A stretch of 64,000 nucleotides of DNA from Marsupella aquatica (lineage: Eukaryota; Marchantiophyta): assembly GCA_973895155.1 (NCBI GenBank), contig OZ316891.1, positions 1 through 64,000 on the forward strand. The letters run 5' to 3'. The notes under the pieces were generated by a model. The model was not told the origin of the DNA. It worked only from the letters and a program-made list of their open reading frames with translations, and did no database searches. A program made the position numbers and the translations under genes. Of the stretch, positions 1 through 10,380 are shown one piece after another; the stretch's first letter is position 1; each line of letters begins with the position of its first letter.

Positions 1-281
1 CCAAAGGGTCGCCGCTATAGCTTCTCCAAGAGAACGAATGCCACTGCAGCTTCCCCAGCAGAGGGTGGTCAAAAATCTGGATCACGTCCCATAGCCTGTC
101 CACCTTGCTCCAAGCACTCATAGAGTCTTGAGTTTACGTTGTGTGCACATTGTGCTCCCCGTAAAATTTTGTCATTTCGCGCGCGCGGCAACTTGGACTT
201 GGTTCCTCACAATCGCGCATGCGTGGAACTTGTGATTGCTCTGTTATAAAGACTTTCAACAAAGTTTAACTACAAAATCAA

Positions 282-831
282 TTACGTGTCCAAGTTCGTC
301 TGTAACTGCGGGGCTATTGCCTTTACTTCCCACAATACCGTGATCTCCTTGTTAATCTTAACAAGAGCATCTACACATCTCTTAGCATGTACCCAACTCT
401 TAGCATCTACATAACTCTTAGCATCTACGCAAGTCTTCGTTTCCATTGGCAACCATTTCCACTGTGCAACGACCTGCCGAGCAGTACCTCCAGGAATTTG
501 GTATAACAATTGTAAGAGAAGGCCAGACATCATAGCCCCTTGAGTGTGCACCTCGGGATCTCCTGGGGGGACATCCATAGAAGGAGATCCTTCTTTCAAT
601 TGGAGAAGAGGGCGTTGAGTGCGGTTCTCGTTGATCCCTTCCCTTCACTGGGGCGAACGGATGAGGGTCTCTACGACAACTCAATGCAGTTCTAAAGATT
701 GTCGACAACCCAACAATTGAAAGAGGAATAGAATCTTGATCTGTGGGAATGAGCCCGTCCTTCCAACTTCTTGACATGCCTGGCCAAAGAGCTTGATCGA
801 TTAACAGAGTCACTGGCCTGCTATATATCAA
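282..831 (-). other. Possible degenerate coding remnant
   Basis: Two overlapping minus-strand reading frames (105 and 137 codons) run here in different frames. One contains a short internal peptide repeat of the type VDAKS-, produced by a roughly 15-bp DNA repeat at 365-435. I recognise no domain in either frame, and no clear start or splice site decides between them. It could be an exon of an unknown gene, a pseudogene, or chance open sequence. Confidence 0.2.
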
Positions 832-1670
832 AACCTTTCATGGTAGTGATTGTCATTCAATCCAGGCATTCATCCAGAGCTAGAGACCTTGCAGTGGGCA
901 CTACTAGTACATAGTTGGACAGCTACAAGATACGGATGTTACATGCTGTTGCTTGAGCATTTAGACAGTGTTTGGTCACTTTAGTCTCTAGAAGATATGA
1001 ATGGTCTTGTTGCTCGCAGAAAATCTAGTCTCTACTTTAGATAGTGATAATACCTAGGTTAGCATGTTCTAAGTTCTTTGTAGTTATTGGCGGCTTGATC
1101 AGGAATTTTCGATAGTGATAATACCTAGGTTAGCATAATTTCTGAATCTTTGTAGTTATTCGGAACTCAGGAATGTTGGCTCAGTCTTTGGTCTTCAAAT
1201 GGTATTTCTCTGGTTTTCTCCCCTTTTGTGTGTCTCATTTAGTTGAGATCCTCTGTCTCTTCTCCCCTCTTGTGTGTCTCATTTAGTTGAGATCCTGTAT
1301 CAGCTTCTCCCCGTTTTGGGGGGTCATGTAATTGGGATCCTGTCCCTTCTCCCCTTTATTGGGTCTCATCCACAGATTTGGCTCATTTTGTTCTTTGGTA
1401 GAGTGATTCATTTCCATTTGGACCCTCATTAGATGTATGTAAGCTAACGGAACATATTAAACAAATGGGACCTGCCTGTGGGCAAAAACCTATTGGGACC
1501 ACATGTGAACCTTGTCCTCTATCTAGTACCCATTGTTGCTTCTTTCTTGCAGTTATTTTTCATCATTTTGTTACTGATAACAATTAATAAATTGAGCTCA
1601 AAATAATTGATTTAATTAACCTTTGCTGTGTTTGCATTTCCTTTCTAAATCACTTAAGCTGAGGGTAAAG

Positions 1671-1689
1671 TTTAGGGTTTAGGGTTTAG
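1671..1689 (+). repeat. Interstitial telomeric repeat (TTTAGGG)
   Basis: Two perfect TTTAGGG units followed by a partial third. TTTAGGG is the plant-type telomere repeat, so this is a short interstitial telomeric tract or telo-box cluster. Nothing adjacent shows that it acts as a promoter element. Confidence 0.75.
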
Positions 1690-2059
1690 TTTATCTCTAT
1701 AATTTGCTTTACTCCATTGTACTTTGTTTGGCCTTTTTCAGGAAATTGGTCCTTAGTTTTCTTAAATGTACTTCTTCCTCGTTTTCTATTTTAGTAAGGT
1801 CTCAATGTGGGGAGAGTTTTGTAGATCAATGAACTTAGAAAGTTTGTCTCTGCTTTGGAGCAATGTCGGCTTAATTTACAGCAGGGGAGTGTGAGTTCTT
1901 TGACAGTACTGGTCTAAGTATCCTAAATGTTAGATTCCCCTCAACAGACCCTACATGTGATCACACATTGAGACTTCACCCCTGGCTGCCTCTCACCAAT
2001 ATGTGCAACGTGCACTATATATATAAATTAACACACTTAGAATCAACTACTGTAGAAAG

Positions 2060-2077
2060 TTTAGGGTTTAGGGTTTA
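2060..2077 (+). repeat. Interstitial telomeric repeat (TTTAGGG)
   Basis: Two TTTAGGG units plus TTTA, about 390 bp from the tract at 1671 and in the same orientation. Confidence 0.75.
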
Positions 2078-4434
2078 CTAATGATTTCTTATTAATTTCT
2101 TCTAGTGATGCCCATCTTGCAGTCTTATGTAAACTGTCAGTGAAATAAGTGTCACTCCCCCTATAAAAGAGGGGAGTAAGCCCATTCCCTTCAATTATCT
2201 GAGCTTTGCCTAAATACACACATTGCACTCACCCATGGTGGAATGTAAGTTTATGGCATTCAAAGTCCAAACTCCAGTTTGACTGCAACCAGCTAAATTG
2301 TAGGGTGGACTCCCTTGCCAATTAACTGCTGAACTTATTGTTGTTAGTTTAGCAAATGAGTAGCTAAACTATTCACTTAGTTTTCTCACTTTGATATCTT
2401 TTCCTCACTTTTACTCTTTCTCTCTCCTTGGTATGTTTTCTCATGTCAACATCTTTTGTTCAACGCACGGGCATTGGTCTAGTTATAGATATGAATACTC
2501 CCTCAAATGCATAGCACAACAGAGTGCCCCAAAAGTGCAGAGATTTTGGTACTCTGGAGCTAGTCTGGATCTAGATATATCCTAATAACAAGGAACTGGC
2601 ACTCCAGCTTGCTTTGATGAAAAAAGTCACAATGCCATTACCTTCTTATAAATTTACCCTTGTACATTTTATGGTTCAGATTGTTGAACGATTCAAAGTG
2701 TAAGCTCATATGGGATCCCATCCGGGTCCCATGCATCTAATCATTAAACTGTTAAACCCTTTCAAGGTATTATAAACACTTAATGAACACTCAACTATTA
2801 TTTGATTCCTAACCATAACAATCTTTATGGTGCAACCTCTCGCCAAGTAATGAGTATCCACTGATTCCACCAGGCTACAAGTAGTCAATTCAGATTGGCG
2901 GCAGAAGAATAATCATTTTGCCTTGAGTAACTCTGAAGTGTGATTCATTTATGCCTGGTTTGGCCTTGATTTGTCATCCGTCACACCTGGTCATCCCGCC
3001 CCTATCCTGACACCGTCCCAACCTCATCCCAACCCTATCCCAACCCCACCCGGTCCCAACCACACCCCGTAGGGCAACACGTAAACTTGCCCGTTAACTC
3101 AAACCGGGCATTTATCCCACACAAAGATCATCCAACCCCAGGGGCAGGTGAATAATCATTATGCATGGAGTAACTCTGGAATGTGACTCATTTCTGCCAA
3201 GGGAAGATCATCCAAACCCAAGGGAATGCAGCACATTGAACATGGTCAGAACATTGAACTACACAAACAAGGAGGGAGCTCGACCTGTACTTGCTCTAGG
3301 TTGGTCTCCTAGTGGTGTTGGCTATGCTGATGAGGAAGAAGCCTGAAGCACTTGTTGCTGCAAGCTGCCTCTCTCCGGCCACAATTCCAGGATCCTGAAA
3401 ATTAAGCTTCACACCCTGACTTGGGCGTATGCCCAGGTTGACATTTTCCCTCCCTATCATTCTTATTGTTCGGAGAACATGATTGACAGTGAGTTTTGAA
3501 GTAAATTCTGGTGTATTATCCTTTTCCTTTTAATTAGTAGATATTTAAAAAGCAGAAGGGTTTGCAGAATTTATCACAAAGGACATGGTTACATTTCATT
3601 ATATTGAGTTTATGATGGTTTTATTACATTTTGCTTTGAACTTTTTATTGAATACTCCACGTTTCTCAGATTGCACAAGGGGATCTGGTTGTTGGGATGA
3701 CTTTGTGAGTGCAAAATCTACTTCCTTTAGTAGTTGGGAAGCTATCGGCCCTCTTTCACAAGATATTGCCTTACACGTCATTCAAAAGTAAGTTGGCTTC
3801 AAGCACTATTGTTGCCAATGATATGAAGCTCTACATGCACTTGGACAAATGAGTTTCAGTTTCAGGTTTCTTGTCATTGTTTTTGGTCATCCTCAAGACA
3901 CTAAATCCTTTTAGTGTTCTGTGCAGTGTCATTCATGCCAACATTGTACAAATATTGAGGCGAGACCAAGGAAAGAACTGTACACTCCTTGGGACAAATC
4001 AATAGTAGATTTATGAAGGTGAGTACCTCAACATCAAAATTCCCCCTTTCTCCCCACCTACATGTTGAATTATTCATAAATCTAATGATAAAAATTACAA
4101 CTTACGGCATTTCGGTACTCAGATCTGAAATGGTTCGTGTACTATTTGACCGGAATTGTAATATTTACTGAATTGGAATTAGAATAAACAAATTCAGTGG
4201 ATTTGTTTGCTATAGTGTGGGAAAATCTAAAAAAATTGAACACCATAAAATTAAAGTTTACACTTTATTGGATTCTTTGTTATAAAAACATTCTTGAACT
4301 GTTTGTTAGAAAAGTTCTTAAACTAAAGTCCTCAAGGTTTTGAAGGACAGTATTTTTGAATGGCTATGATCACAGATCTCACCTTTTGGACGTGGTTACA
4401 ATTATCCCTATTTTCATTGCTCCCCATGTGAATG

Positions 4435-4920
4435 AGGGTACTTTTATCTCCTGAGGGTACCCTTGTGCATGAGGGTACTCTTATCAGTGAGGGTACTCTT
4501 ATCAATGTGGTACATTTATCAACGATGGTACTTAATTAGATCAATGAGGGTACCCTTATCAATGAGGGTACTCTTATCTCCTGAGGGTACCCTTGTGCTT
4601 GAGGGTACTCTTATCAACGAGGGTACTCTTATCAGCGAGGGACTCTTATCAGCGAGGGTACTCTTATCAATGGGTACGCTTATCAACAATGGTACTTTGA
4701 TCAGTGAGGGTACCCTTATCAATGAGGGTACTCTTATCTCCTGAGGGTACCCTTGCGTATGAGGGTACTCTTAAGTATCAATGAGGGTACACTTATCAAC
4801 AATGGTACTTTGATAATGAGGGTACCCTTATCAGTGAGGGTACTCTTATCTCCTAAGGGTATCCTTGTGTTGGGCCTTGTCCATGAGGGTACTCTTATTA
4901 ATGAGGGTACTTTTATTAGT
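4435..4920 (+). repeat. GAGGGTACTCTTATC minisatellite in R copy 1
   Basis: Imperfect 18-bp units (GAGGGTACTCTTATCAAT and variants) repeat in tandem. They are grouped into a longer pattern punctuated by TCTCCTGAGGGTACCCTTG. Many units contain the palindrome AGGGTACCCT. The array stays open in several frames on both strands, so its ORFs are an effect of the repeat. The equivalent array in R copy 2 is where the Copia element inserted. Confidence 0.85.
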
Positions 4921-6119
4921 CATAGCAAGCAACAAAGCGGGCAGGGACCCCATGAAGGCGCCCTGCGCCGGTAGAAGGACTCCAAACGTACTGAAAAGAC
5001 CCTAAACCTCACCGGACCAGCATTTTGGGTATTGCAGGGACAAATACCAGCCAAAGTACATGCCTGAATTTACCTGCTCTATATTGGTTCCCTAAACCAG
5101 AGGTGATTTTTTTCATCAAATCCATACATTGTATCCTAGTTTTTTTCGCACATGATGTACAAACCTACATAATGTGAAAGTGGGGGAGAAGAAAAACAGC
5201 AAAAACCAAAGCAAGCAAAAAAAAATTCAGCTTTTTCCAGGAAGAAAAAAAAACTTCACCGTCAGGGGGGAAGGAAAAAAAAACTCCAGCTTCAGGCGCT
5301 AGGGAAAAAAACTTGAGGAAGGGCAGGGAAGGAAAAACAATTTGAGCTTCAGGAAAGGGAAACTTTAAGATTTTAGACGATAGGAAAACTTCAGGTAAGA
5401 GTCAAATGTTTTTTTGTAGTATTTGTAAATTAGAGTCAGGAGTTTTGAACTATCTATTCTCTTCGGTGAATTTGTTTTGGCTACCTTGTTCTCTAGAAAG
5501 GCAAGCATTGTGCATCGGTTGAAGTGCAAAGAAGATAGGACGGTATTTTCTTTCCTGGGTATCGATCAATAGACACGTTATTTAAATATGGGGTACCATT
5601 TATTCTAGTAAACAATTCTCTCATTACATTCAATATAAATGGACCCTAAACTCCCCCTGCCCCATTCTGGTCTGGTCTAGTTTTACTCCTCGACACCTCC
5701 GTATCTATTTCATACTCAGATTATACATTTTCATTTTTACCATCAACCCTAGATTTTCAGAACCTAGAAGCGACGTGTGAGCCGCACTTCACACAAATCA
5801 AAATTTATTTTCCCCAGTCCCACATGACCTGCCAATTTTCCCTCACACTGGACACTTACATCTAGATAAAAAAACACTACTCAAATGGATGGCTGTATGA
5901 CATAACAAATGTGTTGTACAACACCTCATTTGTGGCCGAAAACTCATTTGTGGCCGAAGACTGTTGGTGTAACAAACAATCTTCCTACTTTACCTGACCT
6001 GCATGATTACATCATTTCGTCACGTTTATAGTCTTGTGTCCATGTATGTAAAACCCCACATTTTTACAGCCCAGCTTAGTACATTCCTTAATACATTCAT
6101 TTGTACTTTAATTATGATT

Positions 6120-6480
6120 ATTAGATTACCCCGGCATTTGCTTCGTATCTATGTGTAGGATTACCCCAGCTTTGTATCCATGGGTGTGGCCAATTTCCAA
6201 ACATTAACCTTACTAGTACTTTATTGATTATAAGATTACCCCGGCTTTTGTATTCATGTGTATGGCACAAATCCTAAACATTAATTAATGTATATTTATT
6301 GATGGATAAGATTACCCCAACTTTCGTATCCGTGTGTATGGCACAATATCCTAAGATTAACTTGTCTAGTACATTGCTTTGTGATTGGATTACCCCGAGG
6401 TTCGGATGTATTCCTAACATTAACCTTAGTTGTACATTACTCGATTATTAGATTACCCTAGCTTGTGCATGATATCCACG
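6120..6480 (+). repeat. GATTACCCC tandem repeat in R copy 1
   Basis: About six degenerate units of roughly 55-65 bp, each with a core like TTAGATTACCCCGGCTTTTG followed by GTATCC-TGTGTATGGC-CAA and an ACATTAACCTTA tail. The same array is at about 47725-48140 in R copy 2. Confidence 0.7.
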
Positions 6481-7159
6481 TATATGGCCCAATTTCCTAA
6501 ATAATATGAACCATAATACCGCATTACATGACCTCAACTTTTGTATCTCTTACTGACAATGGCCATTTATCATGTAAACAGTGTCAACAGTGTGTGGTTT
6601 TCTCAGAATACTCTAAACCCTAAACCTTGTTCCTTTTCTTTCAATAGTGTTGTGTGGGTTTATCAGAATACTTGGCCTTTACAGATGAACACCTTTTAAG
6701 ATTAAGAGTGTACCAAGGGTTAGCGCGAGGTGCAATACAATGCCCACAACAAGATAGATTAGGCAATTCAACCATACTACCCTGCTGTGCCTGTTTGTTC
6801 CCGAAAAAACCTTCACCCATACTGGAAGGTTGCCCATTCAACCTCCTTATAGTAGCAGACTGAACAGAAATCATCACAACTAATCCAAAAACGCAGACTA
6901 CTGGACAGTACAGTGAGTACTTCTGATTATTATACAGTAAGAGTGTGTGTGGTCAGTGATGATGTGGTTTGTCAATAGCTTCTCATCCCACTTTATAAAA
7001 ACAACAGTGAGGACAGTCTGACCAGCACCGCATTTCTTCATTAATGAACATGTCTGTTTACGGTAGTCCACAAAACAAGACATTCCACTCGTAAACAAAA
7101 TAAGACATTCCACTTAGAGCAGCATTGCTCTCCTATTGTTCAACTGAGTAATCACTTAT

Positions 7160-7850
7160 CAAAGTGGCTTCAACTGTGGCTGTGCGTTATAGAATACCCC
7201 CATCCCACGTACCCCCCTTCACCTTCAATACTGTAATTTTGATACGTAAAGACTTTCGTGGCTTTTCTCTTTGTATATTTGAGTGCATTAATTCTCCATA
7301 ATGCACCCCTTTTTTTGAGGAGGGGATTATACAAAACACCTACCTGATACTAACACAATATCTATGAATAGAATCTAATATAACTAAAGAAGGTATATTT
7401 TTGGCCAATTCCATAGCAACCACTTCTTGGATGACCCTTTAATTTGAATTTTCTATTTCAGGGATTCACTTTTTCTTGTTTGTTACCAAAAAGTCACTCA
7501 AGTTTTTACGTACATTAAATGTCCTAGTTACGGGCATTATATCCCACAATGCCCTCTAACCAGGACATTATCCTATTAATACCCTTCAGAGCACATGGGC
7601 ATTAATTTGCATTACCCCAGCCCATGGTGGCTGTGCATTTTAGAATACCCCATCCCTCATACCCCCAACCTTCAAAATACTGTAATTTGATACATACATA
7701 CCCTTCGGAGCACATTGGCACTTGCATTACCCCAACACATGGTGGCTGTGCGTTTTGGAATACCCCATCCCTCGTAACCCCCAACCTTCAAAATACTGTA
7801 ATTTGAAACATACATACCCATCTGAGCACATGGGCATTTCCCACGTCCAA
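7160..7850 (+). repeat. Partial 116-bp satellite block
   Basis: About three to four units of the GGTGGCTGTGCATTTTGGAA / ACCCCATCCCTCGTACCCCC satellite that forms long arrays at 14388-15545 and 60205-61709. The first unit is separated from the others by about 350 bp of unrelated sequence (roughly 7245-7590). ORFs here are repeat artefacts. Confidence 0.75.
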
Positions 7851-7852
7851 AA

Positions 7853-8973
7853 TTTTGTATCTCATTTCCCACGTCCAAAATTGAATGGTGACACATTTGA
7901 TGCTAACGGAGTTTAAAGGTTTCAACATGAAAGCTATGGGAGTCTACGGTTTAACCGGAAATGTTATGGGAGCCTCCACTTTAACCGGAAATGTTGTGGG
8001 AGTCCATATGCTGAAACTTGGAGACATACCATGTATCGCATGTGAGACACAGCCTTTACATAAGAGTGTTGTATGGTGGGTTGGACAGTGAAGGCGATTT
8101 GGGTCCTAGGAGTGTCTGAATGGAGTTGCAACACAGATGGAGGTGAGTAGCAAGGCATGGATACCGCAACCATGGATGTTGTACAGAAGAGAAGCTCCAT
8201 CACTGCACACTCAGCCTGAAACCATGCCACGCCACTGCCACCAGTAAGCATAAAAAATGCAACCATTCGGAAATGCCTTCGCTCGAAGACTGCATCCGAC
8301 AGTGAATGACTCTAATCCATCACTTGCTGCAATTATTGACGATGTCAGTACGCCATCCAAGCGATGCAAGATTCAAGATGCAGATTGAAGGGAATTTGGA
8401 GGTGGCGAGCACAGTCAGGACCAGATTGAAGGCCAGCGACAGGAATTCTCGAAGGCCAATGCTTCCCGACCAAAATACCGACCCAACAATAATGCAGAAG
8501 GGAATTTGAAGGTGACGAGCACATTAAGGAACCAGATTGAAGGCTGGTACAAGAATTCTAGAAGCATTGACCAAGCTTTGTTTCCTTTGTATTTCTCACG
8601 AACCCAAATTGAATGGTGACACTTTTGATGCTAACGGAGTCCAATGGTTTCAACATGAATGTTATAGCTGCAAAAGACATTTATTGGAAATGTTATGGGA
8701 GTGCGGGACTACAAGTGAGTCACAATGAATGCTAGTGGTGTATGAACACTTAAAAAATAATGTTATGGGAGCCTACGGCAACCACCCGTAAGTCACCCTA
8801 ATCAATACTAGTGGAGTTTAAAGGTTTTGATAATAATGTTGTGGGAGTCCAAATAATGAAATGTTGAGACCGTGCACTGCATGTAGGAGACCATGCACCG
8901 CGGTCCCTAAATACCCTGAAATGGCCTGAAGACCGGCCTCATTGCACGCGCTGTGCAGAGAAGATATATACAG
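7853..8973 (+). repeat. Dispersed repeat E2, copy 1
   Basis: The block aligns with 19721-20969, starting at TTTGTATCTCATTTCCCACG and ending at GAGAAGATATATACAG in both. It carries the motifs TTGAATGGTGACAC and GGTTTAACCGGAAATGTTAT, which are also the core of the 153-bp satellite at 16467-17230. I see no coding capacity of known type. It may be a non-autonomous mobile element. Confidence 0.75.
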
Positions 8974-9790
8974 GGGATTGAGGGGTGTTGGGGATTGTTG
9001 GGTGTTGGGGGTTGAGGGATTGGAAGTTGTGTCTTGGGTTGGGTAGATAGATAGTTGTATGTTGGGGGTTAAGGGAGTTGGGGAGTTATGTGTTTACCGG
9101 TTGAAGGAGTTTGGAGTTTGGTTGTGGGTGGGGGTTGACATTGTGGGTTGGGGGAGTCGTGGGTTGGGGATTGAGGGGTTGTGGGTTCAAGGGGAAGTTG
9201 TGTCTTGGGTTGGGTAGGTTGAGAGTTGTGTGTTGGGAGTTGAGTGAGTTGGGGAGTTTGGTTGTGGGTTGTGGCATGGGTTGGGGGAGATGTGTTGGGG
9301 GTTGAGAAAGTCTGGAGTTAGGGATTTAATTTGTTGTAGAGTTGGGTGTTGGGGGTTGAGGGATTCATTTGGGGAGTTGTGTCTTGGGTTGGGTAGGTTG
9401 AGAGATTTATGTTGGGAGTTGAGAAAGTTTGGAGTTACAAAATTTGGTGTAGTGTTGGGGGGCTGAGGGGGTTGGGAGTTGTGTGTTGGGGATTAAGGGG
9501 TTGTGGGTTCAAGGGGAAGTTGTGTCTTGGGTTGGGTAGGTTGAGAGTTGTGTGTTGGGGGTTGAGTGAGTTGGGGATTTAATTTGTTGTAGAGTTGGGT
9601 GTTGGGGGTTCAGGAATTGGAAGTTGTGTCTTGGGTTGGGTAGGTAGACAGTTGTATGTTGGGGGTTGAGGGAGTTGGGGAGTTATGTGTTGGAGGTTGA
9701 AGGAGTTTGGAGTTTGGTTGTGGGTGGGGGTTGACATTGTGGGTTGGGGGAGTTGTGGGTTGGGAGTTGCCGGGGAAGTTGTTTGTTGGG
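8972..9790 (+). repeat. G-rich minisatellite
   Basis: About 800 bp built from variants of GTTGGGGGTTGAGGGAGTTG and GTTGTGTCTTGGGTTGGGTA. The plus strand is very rich in G and T and almost free of C. Runs of three to five G are closely spaced, a composition compatible with G-quadruplexes. ORFs on both strands are low-complexity artefacts. Confidence 0.85.
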
Positions 9791-9799
9791 ATAGAGACA

Positions 9800-10380
9800 A
9801 CCATGTTGTAAAAGATGGACAAGAAAGATGATAAAGAAAATCCAACACAAAAGGGAAAATCAACACTAAACCTTTGAACCTTTGATCCCTGAGTATAGAC
9901 AGCCACAACAAGGGCAGACTGACACATTGGGCAGTCAGTTGTAAAAGATGGACAAGGAAGATGATAAAGAAAAGCCAACACTTAGTCTAGAAAGAGGGGA
10001 AATTCAGAGAAAATCTGGACTGTCAATAAGAAGAGATAGATGGGCAAGATCATGTGCAAGGACTTCAATTCAATCCAATCTTCAATGGAAAATCCCAGTT
10101 CTTACAATATACGGTTAACATAATTATGTATACAAATCATCATTCCTGCTTATATGTCACAAGTATCTCCTCGACAAGACAAGTCAACAATAAATATCAA
10201 CCTGCTTATCCGCCACAAGTATCTCCTCGATAGGACAAGCCAACAATAAATATCAATCGTGAAAAGTCAAAAATAAATGTTAGCCGTGGAAAGTACCTCC
10301 TTGACACGACAAGTCAACAATAAATATCAGCCATCGAAACAATAAATATTAGCATGGAAAGTCAACAATGAATGTTGGCC
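9800..10380 (+). repeat. Short direct repeats beside the coiled-coil gene
   Basis: A GTAAAAGATGGACAAG/AAAGATGATAAAGAAAA sequence occurs at about 9808 and 9940. A CACAAGTATCTCCTCGA-AGGACAAG-CAACAATAAATATCA unit recurs three to four times between 10146 and 10330. Its right edge overlaps the 3' end of the open frame of the coiled-coil gene. Confidence 0.6.

Larger units (their letters stand above)
832..2737. other. Low-information intergenic DNA with short direct repeats
   Basis: No convincing gene. A 26-bp sequence (GATAGTGATAATACCTAGGT...) occurs at about 1040 and again at about 1111. A TCTCCCC...TGTGTCTCATTTAGTTGAG motif is repeated two to three times between 1215 and 1375. Two short telomeric tracts lie inside and are listed separately. 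Confidence 0.5.
2738..6873 (+). repeat. Repeat unit R, copy 1 (about 4.1 kb)
   Basis: This block aligns nearly end to end with 37744-48537 once the Copia insertion there is set aside. Homology starts at TAATCATTAAACTG and stops after ACAGAAATCA in both copies. A third, partial copy is at 30703-31880. The unit contains a CCCAACC-rich stretch (about 2995-3070), an 18-bp GAGGGTACTCTTATC-type minisatellite (about 4435-4920), a purine-rich GGAAGGAAAAA stretch (about 5165-5400) and a GATTACCCC-type tandem repeat (about 6120-6480). I find no transposase, no terminal inverted repeats and no clear target-site duplication. It may be a non-autonomous element or a segmental duplication. Short ORFs inside it are not supported as genes. 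Confidence 0.8.

Noticed and set aside
4463-4974. Repetitive ORFs in the GAGGGTACTC array on both strands (also at 31097-31645 and 46144-46610)
   Set aside because: Low-complexity translation of an 18-bp minisatellite with palindromic AGGGTACCCT cores. No start, domain or codon bias supports a protein.
2738-6873. Repeat R as a Helitron or DNA transposon
   Set aside because: No terminal inverted repeats, CTRR end, hairpin, target duplication or transposase could be identified at the homology boundaries.
9086-9981. Pro/Asn-rich minus-strand and Gly/Leu/Trp-rich plus-strand ORFs
   Set aside because: Translation of the G-rich minisatellite. Stops are rare because of base composition.
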